From Pseudogulbenkiania ferrooxidans 2002 (GTDB lineage: Bacteria; Pseudomonadota; Gammaproteobacteria; Burkholderiales; Chromobacteriaceae), in NCBI RefSeq assembly GCF_000174355.1, contig NZ_ACIS01000015.1, positions 1-60,959 of the forward strand: DNA of 60,959 bases, written 5' to 3'. The notes under the pieces are model-generated. The model ran no database searches. It was not told where the DNA came from and saw only the letters and a program-made list of their open reading frames with translations. The translations under genes and the position numbers were made by a program. Positions 36,687 through 45,767 of this stretch are shown one piece after another (the stretch's first letter is position 1; each line of letters starts with the position of its first letter).

Positions 36687-37937
36687 TCAGGTCACCGAGG
36701 CGCGCTGGTGGAATTCGGGGCGATCCCAGCTGCCGCTGTCGAGGATGTCCTTGAGCGTGTCCACCGCGTCCCAGATGTCGGCGTAGCCGAGGTAGAGCGG
36801 GGTGACGCCGAAGCGCAGCACTTCCGGCTCGCGGTAGTCGCCGATCACGCCGCGCGCGATCAGCGCCTGCATCACGGCGAAGCCCTGCGGGTGGCTGAAG
36901 CTGACGTGGCTGCCGCGCCGGGCGTGCTCGCGCGGGGTGACCAGGGTGAGCGGGTGGTCGGCGCAGCGCTGTTCCACCAGCTCGATGAAGAGGTCGGTCA
37001 GCGCCAGCGACTTGTCGCGTACCGCCGTCATGTCGGCCTGCAATGCCACGTCCAGGCCGCATTCGATCAGCGACATCGAGACGATGGGCTGGGTGCCGCA
37101 CAGGAAGCGGCGGATGCCGCTGGCGGGCTGGTAGTCGGTGGCCATGGCGAACGGGCGCTGGTGTCCCCACCAGCCCGACAGCGGCTGCCAGAAGCGGTCC
37201 TGGTGGCGCGCCGCCACCCAGATGAAGGCGGGCGAACCGGGGCCGCCGTTGAGATATTTGTAGGTGCAGCCGACGGCGAAGTCGGCCTCGGCGCCGTTGA
37301 GGTCGACCGGCACCGCGCCGGCGGCGTGCGCCAGGTCCCAGAGGGTGAGGATGCCGTGGCGGTGCGCCAGCGCGGTGGTGGCGGCCATGTCGTAGAGGTA
37401 GCCGGTGCGGTAGTTGACGTGCGACAGCAACAGCACCGCCACGTCGTCGCCCAGCGCTGCTTCCAGCGGCGTGGCGTCGTCGATCAGGCGCAGCTGGTAG
37501 CCCTGCTGCAGCAGGTCGATCATGCCCTGGATCATGTAGAGATCGGTGGGGAAGTTATCGCGTTCGGACACGATCACGCGGCGCTCGGGGTGGTCCTGCT
37601 GCTGGATGCGCAGGGCTGCGGCAAGCGACTTGAAGAGGTTGAGCGAGGTGGTGTCAGTAACCACCACTTCGCCGTCGTTGGCGCCGATCAGGCGGCTGAG
37701 CTTGTCGCCCAGCCGCGCCGGCAGGTCGAACCAGCTGGCGGTGTTCCAGCTGCGGATCAGGCCGACGCCCCATTCCTGGTCGATGACCTCGGCGCTGCGC
37801 GCGCGCGCCGCCTTGGGCAGCACGCCGAGCGAGTTGCCGTCGAGGTAGATCACGCCGGGGGGCAGGTCGAACTGGTGTTTGAGCGCGGCCAGCGGGTCTT
37901 GCCGGTCGGCGGCGAGGCAGGCTTCACGGGTATGCAT
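36687..37937 (-). CDS. kynU: Kynureninase
   Basis: 416 residues from [20 protein letters not shown] with AAGGAG 7 bases upstream. This PLP enzyme cleaves L-kynurenine to anthranilate and alanine. Signatures are [57 protein letters not shown], and the lysine motif [20 protein letters not shown] with the PLP Lys. It follows kynB after 29 bases. kynA, encoding tryptophan 2,3-dioxygenase, is not in the window. Confidence 0.97.
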   Translation of the reverse strand: MHTREACLAADRQDPLAALKHQFDLPPGVIYLDGNSLGVLPKAARARSAEVIDQEWGVGLIRSWNTASWFDLPARLGDKLSRLIGANDGEVVVTDTTSLNLFKSLAAALRIQQQDHPERRVIVSERDNFPTDLYMIQGMIDLLQQGYQLRLIDDATPLEAALGDDVAVLLLSHVNYRTGYLYDMAATTALAHRHGILTLWDLAHAAGAVPVDLNGAEADFAVGCTYKYLNGGPGSPAFIWVAARHQDRFWQPLSGWWGHQRPFAMATDYQPASGIRRFLCGTQPIVSMSLIECGLDVALQADMTAVRDKSLALTDLFIELVEQRCADHPLTLVTPREHARRGSHVSFSHPQGFAVMQALIARGVIGDYREPEVLRFGVTPLYLGYADIWDAVDTLKDILDSGSWDRPEFHQRASVT

Positions 37938-37966
37938 AGTGGGTCTCCTTGTGGGGGCGAGGTGTG

Positions 37967-38602
37967 TCAGGCCAGCGTTCTGAGCACGGCCCGAACCGGG
38001 CTGGCGTCGAGCTGGACGAGCTTCAGGGGCAGCGCGATCAGTTCGTAATCGCCTTCCGGCACGTCGTCGAGCTGCAGGTTTTCCAGAATCGCCATGCCGT
38101 GGCGCGCCACGGCATGGTGGGCATCGAGTGTCTTGCTGTGGGCCGGGTCGAGCGAGGCGGTGTCGACCCCGATCAGGCAGACGCCTGCTTCGGCCAACCC
38201 GTCGATGGCGGCCGGGTCGATGGCGGCAAAGTGTCCGTCCCACTGCCCGTGCGGAAACTGCCGGTAGCTGCGGATCAGCACGCGCGGCGGCAGCGGGCCG
38301 GCAACGTCCTGCAGCCGTGCCGCCAGTTGCGGCCACGTGACCAGGGGGCCGGCGTCCAGGCAATGCACGACGCGGCAGGGGCCGAGGTAGGGCGTGAGTT
38401 CCACTTGGCCGATGGCCAGGCCGTGCGGCGAGTAGTGCAGCGGGGCGTCGGCATGCGCGCCGCAGTGCGTGGAGAGCGTCAGGCGCGAGACGTTGACCGG
38501 GCAGTCGGCGGCCAACTGCCAGGTGCGGTGCGCGCGGAAGGGCGTGTCGCCCGGCCAGACCGGGGTGTCGGCGGACAGCGGCGGCGAGATGTCGAACAGC
38601 AT
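37967..38602 (-). CDS. kynB: Kynurenine formamidase (arylformamidase)
   Basis: 211 residues, the KynB length. It hydrolyses N-formylkynurenine to kynurenine and formate. The metal-binding motif [15 protein letters not shown] (HxxxHxD) and [14 protein letters not shown] followed by [18 protein letters not shown] are the cyclase-fold signatures. First gene of the leftward kyn unit, divergent from the Lrp-type regulator. Confidence 0.96.
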   Translation of the reverse strand: MLFDISPPLSADTPVWPGDTPFRAHRTWQLAADCPVNVSRLTLSTHCGAHADAPLHYSPHGLAIGQVELTPYLGPCRVVHCLDAGPLVTWPQLAARLQDVAGPLPPRVLIRSYRQFPHGQWDGHFAAIDPAAIDGLAEAGVCLIGVDTASLDPAHSKTLDAHHAVARHGMAILENLQLDDVPEGDYELIALPLKLVQLDASPVRAVLRTLA

Positions 38603-38689
38603 GGAGCAGGCTTTCTTGGCTACGGCTGATGAAAACTATGCTAGCACCGGCGGCTTTGGCCAAAATTGCAAGTTCGACTTGTCGATGTG

Positions 38690-38719
38690 CTATTTTTCGC
38701 AGATTATTCGAAGAAATAG
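38690..38719. promoter_or_regulatory. Inverted repeat in kynB-regulator intergenic region, candidate operator
   Basis: ctatttttcg and cgaagaaatag face each other across 9 bases, an A+T-rich dyad in an otherwise GC-rich gap between the divergent regulator and kynB. Size and composition suit an Lrp/AsnC dimer site controlling both genes. Confidence 0.5.
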
Positions 38720-38742
38720 TGCTAAACGATTGGATATTGCAG

Positions 38743-39216
38743 ATGCAGGTCGATTCGATAGATTGGCGCATTCTTGCCGCGCTGCAGCAGAACGGCCGGC
38801 TCAGCAATCAGGACCTGGCCGACAAGGTGGCGCTGTCGCCGTCGGCCTGCCTGCGCCGGGTGCGCACGCTGGAAGAGCACGGCCTGATTCGTGGCTACCA
38901 CGCCGAACTCGATGCGCAGCAGCTGGGTTTCGAGCTGGAGGCCATCGTGCACGTCACGCTGGACCGCTCGCGCGAGGAGTGGCACGAGCAGTTTCTGGAG
39001 CAGATCGCGGCGCTCGACGAGATCGTTGCCGCCTACGTGGTGAGCGGGCCGACCAACTACGTGCTGCACGTGCGCACGCGCCATCTCACGGCGTTTTCCA
39101 ACTTCGTGGTGGAGAAGCTCAACAAGATTCCGGGCATGCGCGACATCTGCTCCTATATCGTGATGAAGAAGGTCAAGGACCGCCTGGGCCGGCTGCCGGT
39201 GGACAAGGGCGACTGA
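38743..39216 (+). CDS. kynR: Lrp/AsnC family regulator, probable KynR
   Basis: 157 residues from [20 protein letters not shown], where the family begins; the frame extends upstream without family character. The N-terminal helix-turn-helix is [20 protein letters not shown] and the RAM effector domain includes [19 protein letters not shown]. Divergent orientation to kynB suggests it activates the kynurenine genes in response to kynurenine, as KynR does in Pseudomonas. The assignment rests on position and family only. Confidence 0.85.
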   Translation: MQVDSIDWRILAALQQNGRLSNQDLADKVALSPSACLRRVRTLEEHGLIRGYHAELDAQQLGFELEAIVHVTLDRSREEWHEQFLEQIAALDEIVAAYVVSGPTNYVLHVRTRHLTAFSNFVVEKLNKIPGMRDICSYIVMKKVKDRLGRLPVDKGD

Positions 39217-39365
39217 AGCGCGGGCCGGCGCGGCGCGTGCTTGGGGGGCGGCGCTTTTCTGCGCTACATTGCATGAGGCGCGGCCCGTATTACGCCGCCA
39301 TGCCGTCGGCTGTGACGGCTCTTGACCGTGATTCGACCGTAACTGCAACCACAAGGAACAGAACA

Positions 39366-39629
39366 ATGCGCAAATTCGTGATGATGGCCCTGTTGGCCCT
39401 GGTTTCGGCCAACGTGGCCCTGGCCGGCGACGCCGCGTGCGAAGCCAAGGCGGCGGAGAAGAAGCTGGCGGGTGCCGCCAAGGCCAGTTTCCTCAAGAAG
39501 TGCGAGAAGGACAGCAAGGGCATGGCAGCGCAGTCGAGCTGCGAGGGCAAGGCCGCCGAGAAGAAGCTGGCGGGCGCCGCCAAGAGCAGTTTCATGAAGA
39601 AGTGCGTGAAGGACGCCGGCGCCAAGTAA
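39366..39629 (+). CDS. PsiF repeat protein, secreted
   Basis: 87 residues. Signal peptide MRKFVMMALLALVSANVALA, then two near-identical PsiF repeats, CEAKAAEKKLAGAAKASFLK and CEGKAAEKKLAGAAKSSFMK, each closed by a KKC. Periplasmic or exported; function unknown. E. coli psiF is phosphate-starvation inducible, but no pho box was recognised here. AAGGA precedes the start and a terminator follows. Confidence 0.9.
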   Translation: MRKFVMMALLALVSANVALAGDAACEAKAAEKKLAGAAKASFLKKCEKDSKGMAAQSSCEGKAAEKKLAGAAKSSFMKKCVKDAGAK

Positions 39630-39655
39630 GCCGGCAGCGCGTGGCGTATCAGCCG

Positions 39656-39682
39656 AGCCCGTCCGTTGTGGACGGGCTTTTT
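39656..39682 (+). terminator. Rho-independent terminator after psiF-like gene
   Basis: 9-bp stem agcccgtcc / ggacgggct, 5-base loop, T-rich tail. Confidence 0.9.
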
Positions 39683-39849
39683 ATTGCACGGACGGCGGGG
39701 GCGTGTTGCCGGATGCCTTCACTTGTGGGGGAAAGCGGGCTAGTTTTAAAGAATATCAAGGGGCAACCATTCGCATAGCGCACGGCCCGCGCCCGTCATC
39801 CGTCGGCGTCCGGCGGCCGGGTCATGGCCGACTTTGGAGGAGGACGATC

Positions 39850-40326
39850 ATGTCGATCTCTACCACCTTGCAGGACTGTCTGAGCCGCAAGGGCAGTCAG
39901 TACGATATCGTGCATCACGCGCACACCCATTCCACCAGCGAAACCGCCCAGGTGGCGCACGTGCCGGGCGACCGCCTGGCCAAAACGGTGCTGCTGGCCG
40001 ACGAGCGCGGCTACGTCGCGGCGGTGCTGCCGTCCACCTTCCGCCTGGACATGTCGGAGCTGAGGGACACCACCGGACGGGATCTGGAACTGGTCCGGGA
40101 GGCCGAGCTGTCGGCGCTGTTCCAGGACTGTGAAATCGGCGCGGTGCCGCCGGTGGGCATGGCCTACGGCATGCAGACCTACCTCGACGAGAGCCTGGCG
40201 ATGCAGCCGGACATCTACTTCGAGGCGGGCGATCACGAGGACCTGATCCACATGCGCACCGAGCAGTTCCTCAACTTGATGGACAAGGCGGAGCGGGGCA
40301 GTTTCGCCCACCGCTGGAGCACGTGA
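39850..40326 (+). CDS. YbaK/EbsC-type aminoacyl-tRNA deacylase domain protein
   Basis: 158 residues from MSISTTLQDCLSRKGSQYDI with GGAGGAGG before the ATG. The YbaK fold is indicated by VPGDRLAKTVLLADERGYVA, SELRDTTGRDLEL, FQDCEIGAVPPVG and YFEAGDHEDLIHM. Such proteins hydrolyse mischarged tRNAs in trans (ProX/YbaK-like), but the substrate cannot be told and some family members bind other ligands. Confidence 0.85.
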   Translation: MSISTTLQDCLSRKGSQYDIVHHAHTHSTSETAQVAHVPGDRLAKTVLLADERGYVAAVLPSTFRLDMSELRDTTGRDLELVREAELSALFQDCEIGAVPPVGMAYGMQTYLDESLAMQPDIYFEAGDHEDLIHMRTEQFLNLMDKAERGSFAHRWST

Positions 40327-40390
40327 CGGAGCCGGGCCGGCGCGGGCGACGCCAGTGCGCCGGCGCCGGCCCTAGCCTCAGGGAGCACGC

Positions 40391-40597
40391 ATGGGAAAAG
40401 CCATCATCACGCCGCGCAACAACGGCCCGTATCTCATCAAGGGCGAATTCACGATCGTCACCCAGGGCGGCCGGGAGATCGCCGTCGAGGGTGACCAGGT
40501 CTGGCTGTGCCGCTGCGGCCACTCCAGGAACAAGCCGTTCTGCGACGGTTCGCACAAGGCGGCCGAGTTCAAGAGCGATCTGGACGAGCCGTCGTAG
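40391..40597 (+). CDS. CDGSH iron-sulfur domain protein
   Basis: 68 residues ending in the CDGSH motif: CRCGHSRNKPFCDGSH supplies the 3-Cys/1-His ligands (Cys40, Cys42, Cys51, His55) of a 2Fe-2S cluster. Small cytoplasmic electron-transfer or cluster-transfer protein; specific role unknown. A bidirectional terminator follows. Confidence 0.93.
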   Translation: MGKAIITPRNNGPYLIKGEFTIVTQGGREIAVEGDQVWLCRCGHSRNKPFCDGSHKAAEFKSDLDEPS

Positions 40598-40632
40598 CGG
40601 CGCCGTGGACGGCGCGGGTGCGGCAGACAGCA

Positions 40633-40660
40633 AAAAAGGTTGGCTTCGGCCAACCTTTTT
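40633..40660. terminator. Bidirectional terminator with UUCG loop and embedded uptake-like motif
   Basis: 12-bp stem aaaaaggttggc / gccaaccttttt closing a TTCG tetraloop, with A-tract and T-tract making it usable from both sides. It separates the CDGSH gene from convergent pdxH. The right arm plus loop is an exact TTCGGCCAACC. Confidence 0.93.
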
Positions 40661-40684
40661 AGCGATAGCGGGACGCCCCCGGGG

Positions 40685-41326
40685 TTAGGGCGCCAGTCGC
40701 GCCTTCTGCCACTGGCCGGCATCGTCCAGCGTGTACACCACGCGGTCGTGCAGCCGGCTGGGGCGGCCCTGCCAGAATTCGATGCGGTCGGCGGCCACGG
40801 CGAAGCCACCCCAGTGCGGCGGGCGCGGCACGTGCAGCGGGTACCTGGCGCCTAACAGCGCGGCACGCTTGATCAGCTCGGCCTTGGAACCGATCTCGCT
40901 GCTCTGTTCCGAGGCCCAGGCGCCGAGCCGGCTGGCGTAGGGGCGGCTGTGGAAGTAGCTGTCGGACACCTCCGGCGCCACCGTCACGGCCTTGCCTTCG
41001 ATGCGCACCTGGCGTTCCAGCTCGGGCCAGAAGAAGGTCAGCGAGACCCAGGGGTTGGCCGTCAGTTGGCGTCCCTTGCGGCTGTGGTAGTTGGTGTAGA
41101 ACACGAAGCGGCCGTCCTCCACCCCCTTGAGCAGCACGATGCGCGCGCTGGGGCGGCCGTCGTCGCCGACGGTGGCCAGGTGCATCGCGGTCGGCTCGTT
41201 GACCTTGGCGGTGATGGCTTCGTTGAGCCAGAGCGTGAACTGCGCGACGGCGTCGGGCAGGCAGTCGTCCGGCGACAGTTCCTTCTGGGCATAATCGTGG
41301 CGGATATCGGCGAGCTTCAGCGACAT
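40685..41326 (-). CDS. pdxH: Pyridoxamine 5'-phosphate oxidase
   Basis: 213 residues with AGGAGG before the ATG. This FMN enzyme oxidises PNP or PMP to pyridoxal phosphate. Family signatures: EPTAMHLATVGDDGRPSARI, VLLKGVEDGRFVFYTNYHSR, NPWVSLTFFWPELERQVRIE and, at the C-terminus, RIEFWQGRPSRLHDRVVYT. Monocistronic by context. Confidence 0.97.
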   Translation of the reverse strand: MSLKLADIRHDYAQKELSPDDCLPDAVAQFTLWLNEAITAKVNEPTAMHLATVGDDGRPSARIVLLKGVEDGRFVFYTNYHSRKGRQLTANPWVSLTFFWPELERQVRIEGKAVTVAPEVSDSYFHSRPYASRLGAWASEQSSEIGSKAELIKRAALLGARYPLHVPRPPHWGGFAVAADRIEFWQGRPSRLHDRVVYTLDDAGQWQKARLAP

Positions 41327-41518
41327 GGCGTCCTCCTGTGGGGCGCTATCTTACTCCCTTGGCCGGGGCAGCGGGGAGTAGGTGTGGCTGCGCCGGACTG
41401 CCCATCCTGCTTGCTTGGCCGACGGCTGAGGTGACACCGGCTCCTCCGCCGTGGGGAGTAGGGACGGGAACACTGGTTTAGGCTAGAATAAGCCATTTAA
41501 CCTGCGGCCTTTCCGCTC

Positions 41519-42772
41519 ATGCATCTGGTTGCTTTCGGACTCAATCATCAAACCGCGCCGTTGTCGGTCAGGGAGAAGCTCGCTTTCCCGGCGGAGGTAT
41601 TGCCGGGAGCGCTGGAGAGCCTGGTCCATTCCGACGCCGCGGGCGAGGCGGCCATCGTCTCCACCTGTAACCGCACCGAGATCTACTGCGCGAGCCACAA
41701 CCCGCAGGCGGCGCTGGAGTGGCTGTCGCAATTCCACGGCCTGCCGCTCGACGAACTCGTCCCCTACCTGTACCAGCTCGACGCCGCCGCCGCCGCGCGC
41801 CACGCCTTCCGCGTCGCCTCGGGGCTGGATTCGATGGTGCTGGGCGAGACGCAGATTCTCGGTCAGATCAAGGACGCGGTGCGCGCCGCCGAGCAGAGCG
41901 GTACGCTCGGCACCCAGCTCAACGCGCTGTTCCAGAAAACCTTCGCCGTCGCCAAGGAAGTGCGCAGCAAGACCGCGGTCGGCTCCAACTCGGTGTCGAT
42001 GTCGGCGGCGGCGGTGAAGCTGGCCGAACAGATCTTCCCCACCATCCGCGAGCTCAAGGTGCTGTTCATCGGCGCCGGCGAGATGATCGAACTGGTGGCG
42101 ACTCACTTCGCCGCGCGCAACCCGTCCTGTATCACCGTGGCCAACCGCACGCTGGAGCGTGGCGAGAAGTTGGCCGAACGCTTCGGCGGCAACGCCATCA
42201 CCCTGTCCGACCTGCCCGAGGCGCTGCCGCGCTACGACGTGGTGGTGACCTCCACCGCGAGCCAGCTGCCGATCCTGGGCAAGGGCCTGATGGAGCGCGC
42301 CATCAAGATCCGCCGCCATCGCCCGGTGTTCATGCTCGACCTCGCCGTGCCGCGCGATATCGAGGCCGAGGTGGGCGAGCTGGACGACGTCTTCCTCTAC
42401 ACCGTGGACGATATCGCCAGCGTGGTCGAGGTCGGCCGCGAGGCGCGCCAGCTGGCGGCGGAAGAGGCCGAGACCATCATCCAGGCGCGCGTGCAGGAAT
42501 TCGTCGAATGGCTCAAGCGGCGCGAGACCGTGCCCTTGATCCGCGGCCTGCGCGACGAGGCCGAGCGCGTGCGCCGCCACGCGCTGGAGGCGGCGCACAA
42601 GCAGCTGGCGCGCGGCGATGACCCGGCCAAGGTGCTGGAAGCGCTGTCGCAACAGCTCACCAACAAGCTGATGCACCCACCGACCCAGGCACTGTCCGCG
42701 GGCCACGGCCCCGAGCACGACGCGCTGGTGCACGCCATCACGCGTCTTTACCGTTTACACCCGGAGTCGTAA
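41519..42772 (+). CDS. hemA: Glutamyl-tRNA reductase
   Basis: 417 residues (E. coli 418). It makes glutamate-1-semialdehyde from glutamyl-tRNA, the first step of C5 haem synthesis. Starts [31 protein letters not shown] holds the catalytic Cys, [16 protein letters not shown] is the signature, and [15 protein letters not shown] is the NADPH site. The TAA overlaps the ATG of prfA, so the two are translationally coupled. A likely -10 TAGAAT lies 30-35 bases upstream. Confidence 0.97.
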   Translation: MHLVAFGLNHQTAPLSVREKLAFPAEVLPGALESLVHSDAAGEAAIVSTCNRTEIYCASHNPQAALEWLSQFHGLPLDELVPYLYQLDAAAAARHAFRVASGLDSMVLGETQILGQIKDAVRAAEQSGTLGTQLNALFQKTFAVAKEVRSKTAVGSNSVSMSAAAVKLAEQIFPTIRELKVLFIGAGEMIELVATHFAARNPSCITVANRTLERGEKLAERFGGNAITLSDLPEALPRYDVVVTSTASQLPILGKGLMERAIKIRRHRPVFMLDLAVPRDIEAEVGELDDVFLYTVDDIASVVEVGREARQLAAEEAETIIQARVQEFVEWLKRRETVPLIRGLRDEAERVRRHALEAAHKQLARGDDPAKVLEALSQQLTNKLMHPPTQALSAGHGPEHDALVHAITRLYRLHPES

Positions 42773-43848
42773 TGAAACCGTCGATTGCGACGAAGTTGAG
42801 CCAGCTGGCGGACCGGCTGGAAGAAGTCACCCATCTGTTGGCGAGCGAAGCCGCCACCCGGGACATGGACGCGTTCCGCAAGCTGACGCGCGAACACGCC
42901 GAACTCACGCCGGTGGTCGAAACCTACCAGGCCTATCGCCAGTGCGAGAGCGACCTCGCCACCGCCACCGAGATGCTGGCCGACCCGGACATGAAGGAAT
43001 TCGCCCAGGCCGAGATCGACGAAGGCAAGGAGCGCATGGCCAGCCTCGATGTCGAGCTGCAGAAGCTGTTGCTGCCCAAGGACCCCAACGACGAGAAGAA
43101 CATCTTCCTCGAAATCCGCGCCGGCACCGGCGGTGACGAGGCGGCGCTGTTCGCCGGCGACCTGTTGCGCATGTACACGCGCTTCGCCGAGCGCAACCGC
43201 TGGCAGGCCGAGATCGTGTCGTCGTCCGAGTCGGACCTCGGCGGCTACAAGGAAGTGATCGTGCGGCTGGTGGGCTTTGGCGCCTTCTCGCGCCTCAAGT
43301 TCGAATCGGGCGGCCACCGCGTGCAGCGCGTGCCGGCCACCGAAACCCAGGGCCGCATCCACACCTCGGCCTGCACCGTGGCGGTGATGCCGGAGGCCGA
43401 GGAAATCGCCGAGGTGGTGCTGAACCCGGCCGACCTGCGCATCGACACCTTCCGCGCCTCCGGCGCCGGCGGCCAGCACATCAACAAGACCGACTCGGCG
43501 GTGCGCATCACCCACCTGCCCACCGGCATCGTCGCCGAATGCCAGGACGGCCGTTCGCAGCACGCCAACAAGGCCAGCGCGATGCAGGTGCTGGCGGCGC
43601 GCATCTACGACATCCAGCTGCGCGCGCAGCAGCAATCGGTGGCCGCCGAGCGCAAGAGCCTGATCGGCTCGGGCGACCGCTCCGAGCGCATCCGCACCTA
43701 CAACTACCCGCAGGGCCGCATCACCGACCACCGCATCAACCTGACGCTGTACAAGCTCGACCAGGTGATGGACGGCGACCTGTTCGAACTCACCGACGCG
43801 CTGATCGCCGAACACCAGGCCGAGCTGCTGGCCGCCATGGGCGACTGA
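42772..43848 (+). CDS. prfA: Peptide chain release factor 1
   Basis: 358 residues (E. coli 360). It recognises UAG and UAA. The stop-codon tripeptide is the PAT in [11 protein letters not shown] and the hydrolytic motif is [15 protein letters not shown]. The start shares one base with the hemA stop (TAATG), the classic hemA-prfA arrangement. prmC does not follow; a terminator closes the unit. Confidence 0.98.
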   Translation: MKPSIATKLSQLADRLEEVTHLLASEAATRDMDAFRKLTREHAELTPVVETYQAYRQCESDLATATEMLADPDMKEFAQAEIDEGKERMASLDVELQKLLLPKDPNDEKNIFLEIRAGTGGDEAALFAGDLLRMYTRFAERNRWQAEIVSSSESDLGGYKEVIVRLVGFGAFSRLKFESGGHRVQRVPATETQGRIHTSACTVAVMPEAEEIAEVVLNPADLRIDTFRASGAGGQHINKTDSAVRITHLPTGIVAECQDGRSQHANKASAMQVLAARIYDIQLRAQQQSVAAERKSLIGSGDRSERIRTYNYPQGRITDHRINLTLYKLDQVMDGDLFELTDALIAEHQAELLAAMGD

Positions 43849-43874
43849 GTCGCATCTCCTGCTTTACCGCCACG

Positions 43875-43899
43875 CGGGCCGCCTTCGGGCGGCCCGTTT
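43875..43899 (+). terminator. Terminator of hemA-prfA
   Basis: 9-bp stem cgggccgcc / ggcggcccg with TTCG tetraloop and trailing tttcgttt. Confidence 0.85.
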
Positions 43900-43931
43900 C
43901 GTTTGGGGGCGGGCTTGCCTTTTTACGCGCC

Positions 43932-43955
43932 ATATATTATATATTTATATATATT
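43932..43955. promoter_or_regulatory. 24-bp pure A/T tract upstream of DUF2892 gene
   Basis: atatattatatatttatatatatt, a self-complementary alternating tract unusual in this GC-rich genome, about 30 bases before the ribosome-binding site of the small gene. Probably promoter and/or operator. Confidence 0.5.
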
Positions 43956-43985
43956 GTTTTCGAATGGCGCACAAAGGAGCGAGTG

Positions 43986-44177
43986 ATGAAGCAGAACATC
44001 GGCAGGATCGAACGCGTGGTACGCATCGCGGCGGGGCTGGGCATCGTCAGCCTGGCGCTGGTCGGGCCGCACAGCCCGTGGGGCTGGCTGGGGCTGATTC
44101 CGCTCGCCACCGGCCTGGTCGGCTGGTGCCCGCCGTACGCGCTACTCGGCATCAACACCTGCAAGTGCCGCCACTAG
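43986..44177 (+). CDS. DUF2892 inner-membrane protein
   Basis: 63 residues: MKQNIGRIERVVRIAAGLGI, a hydrophobic hairpin (GIVSLALVG...GWLGLIPLATGLVGW), then WCPPYALLGINTCKCRH. This is the DUF2892 membrane module found alone or fused to rhodanese in YgaP. It has two helices and conserved C-terminal cysteines. Role unknown; sulfur or redox stress is suggested by the family. AAAGGAG sits 7 bases before the ATG. Confidence 0.9.
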   Translation: MKQNIGRIERVVRIAAGLGIVSLALVGPHSPWGWLGLIPLATGLVGWCPPYALLGINTCKCRH

Positions 44178-44198
44178 CCGTTGCTTCCGTCCTGTCCG

Positions 44199-44220
44199 CC
44201 GCCGCCCTGCGCGGCGGTTT
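44199..44220 (+). terminator. Probable terminator of DUF2892 gene
   Basis: 7-bp GC stem ccgccgc / gcggcgg, 5-base loop and a short ttt. Confidence 0.5.
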
Positions 44221-44294
44221 CCATTTGCACAGCAAGAATCGGATCGTCATAAGACGCCACCTTCTCTACACTGGCGTTTTGCGAGGACATCCCG

Positions 44295-44372
44295 ATGAAT
44301 CTTCCGAGTCGTTATTCCGGGCGTCACCGTCGGCGCGCCGTGACCGTCGTGGCGGAGGTGCGCCATGGCTGA
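44295..44372 (+). CDS. Possible leader peptide overlapping the EamA start
   Basis: 25 codons (MNLPSRYSGRHRRRAVTVVA...) with AGGA 8 bases upstream, stopping inside the first codons of the EamA permease gene. Its translation could couple to or tune the permease. Nothing else supports it. Confidence 0.25.
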   Translation: MNLPSRYSGRHRRRAVTVVAEVRHG

Positions 44373-45231
44373 GCGGCGCGACTGGCTGTGGCTGGTGTTG
44401 CTGGCCGCGATGTGGGGCGGCTCGTTCCTGTTCATGCGCGTGGCGGTGCCGGAGCTGGGGCCGTTCCCGCTGATCGCGCTGCGCCTCAGCGTGGCAGCGC
44501 TGGCCTTGCTGCCCTTGCTGCTGTGGCAGGGCGGGATCGCGCTGTGGCGCCAGCATTGGCGCGCCATCGCTATCGTCGGGGTGTTCCTGTCGGCGCTGCC
44601 GTTCTGCCTGATCGCCTGGGCCACGCTCAGCCTGCCGGCCGGGGTGGCCTCGGTGCTCAACGCCACCACGCCGCTGATGACCGCGCTGTGGGCGATGCCG
44701 CTGGCGGGCGAGGCGATGACCCGGCAGCGCGCCGCCGGGCTGGCGCTGGGGCTGGCCGGGGTGCTGGTGCTGACGCTGGGACGCGGCGCCGCGTTCGGCC
44801 TGGACAGCGGGATGCCGGTACTGGCGATGCTCGGCGCCACCGCCTGCTATGGCTGGTCCGGCCACATGGCCAAGCGCTGGCTGCCGGGCCTGCCGCCCCT
44901 GGTGACCGCGACCGGCAGCCTGGCGTCGGGTGCGCTGCTGCTGTTGCCGCTGGCGCTCGTCACCTGGCCGCCGGTCGTTCCGCAGGGCAAGGTGTGGGGC
45001 GCGGTGCTGCTGCTGGCGCTGGCCTGCACGGCGTTGGCCTACGTGATCTTCTACCGCCTGATCGAGAAGCTCGGCGCCACCCGCGCCAGCAGCGTCACCT
45101 ACCTGGTGCCGGTGTTCGGCGTGTTGTGGGGGGCGATGTGGCTGGGCGAGGCGGTGAGCGCGGCGATGCTGGGCGGCGGGGTGCTGATCCTGGCCGGGGT
45201 GTTGCTATTAGGCTGGCGACGGCGCGGCTGA
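44365..45231 (+). CDS. EamA/DMT family transporter
   Basis: 288 residues with ten hydrophobic helices in two homologous EamA halves. The first begins LWLVLLAAMWGGSFLFMRVA; the second closes SSVTYLVPVFGVLWGAMWLG. Drug/metabolite-type exporter of unknown substrate, possibly amino acids. GGAGGTG precedes the ATG. The stop abuts a long structured repeat, which may end its transcript. Confidence 0.93.
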   Translation: MAERRDWLWLVLLAAMWGGSFLFMRVAVPELGPFPLIALRLSVAALALLPLLLWQGGIALWRQHWRAIAIVGVFLSALPFCLIAWATLSLPAGVASVLNATTPLMTALWAMPLAGEAMTRQRAAGLALGLAGVLVLTLGRGAAFGLDSGMPVLAMLGATACYGWSGHMAKRWLPGLPPLVTATGSLASGALLLLPLALVTWPPVVPQGKVWGAVLLLALACTALAYVIFYRLIEKLGATRASSVTYLVPVFGVLWGAMWLGEAVSAAMLGGGVLILAGVLLLGWRRRG

Positions 45232-45373
45232 GAACCTGTGCACGATCCTGCTGCGCGTCCCTGATCGGGGCCCATGTGCTGCTCGGAATCCTCATGGACT
45301 CCATGTCCATTCCGGTTCCTGCGCTGCTCTTTACCCCGCTGAGGGGCGCTCGCGACAGATCGTGGACAGGTTC
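45232..45373. repeat. Interspersed structured repeat, copy 3
   Basis: 142-bp imperfect palindrome beginning on the base after the EamA stop. The outer arms gaacctgtgcacgatc / gatcgtggacaggttc pair at 15 of 16 positions. The centre has ggaatcctc, the apical stem atggac / gtccat, and ccggttcc. It shares its core with copies 2 and 4 but has different outer arms. Confidence 0.8.
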
Positions 45374-45378
45374 TGCGA

Positions 45379-45514
45379 GCCCATCCCGAGGCGGCTGCGC
45401 CTGCGCATCGTGAGCGCCGGCGATGCTCGGAATCCTCATGGACTCCGTGTCCATGCCGGTTCCTGTGCGCCGGCGGTACTCGACCGGCCTTGGCTTGCTC
45501 GCCTCCTGGGGCGG
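45379..45514. repeat. Interspersed structured repeat, copy 4
   Basis: 136-bp imperfect palindrome adjoining copy 3. Left blocks cccatcccgagg, cggctgcgcct and gtgagcgccggcg are mirrored by cgccggcgg, ctcgcc and cctcctggggcgg. The apical stem is catggac / gtccatg. It is closest to copy 2 in overall layout. Confidence 0.8.
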
Positions 45515-45525
45515 ATTTTGACGGC

Positions 45526-45572
45526 TTCGGCCAACCTTTTCACCCAACGGGGAGCTTCGGCTCCCCGTTTTT
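45526..45572 (+). terminator. Uptake-like motif followed by rho-independent terminator
   Basis: An exact TTCGGCCAACC (45526-45536) stands 9 bases before a strong hairpin aacggggagc / gctccccgtt with TTCG loop and T tail (45546-45572). It would stop read-through from the EamA gene before the carnitine operon. Confidence 0.85.
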
Positions 45573-45589
45573 CGTTTGTGGTGCCAGCG

Positions 45590-45616
45590 TGTCGCTCCAG
45601 TCCGATCAAATGTCGC
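45590..45616 (+). promoter_or_regulatory. Direct TGTCGC half-sites spaced 21 bp upstream of caiX
   Basis: tgtcgc occurs twice with a 21-base register, about 150 bases before the first carnitine gene. Two-turn direct repeats are typical of AraC-type activators, the class of the cluster's own CdhR. The link is inferred. Confidence 0.35.
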
Positions 45617-45767
45617 CAGAGTTCGCTGGGCCGGGGGCCGATGCCGCTACAGTGACGCCACTACCCCCTCCGCCGGGTGACGGCGGTGCCACCGGGCGCC
45701 GCGTGGATGGCCGTCGCAACGGCCCGCGGGTCGGAACAGGACCGATTCTTTATCACGGAGCTAGGAC

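Noticed and set aside
38629..38742. Longer N-terminus for the Lrp-type regulator
   Set aside because: The extra 38 residues cover the operator-like dyad and have no family similarity; the helix-turn-helix domain begins normally from the ATG at 38743.
45232..45514. Tandem repeats considered as a CRISPR array
   Set aside because: Only two units, each ~140 bp and palindromic, with no short regular repeats or spacers and no cas genes.
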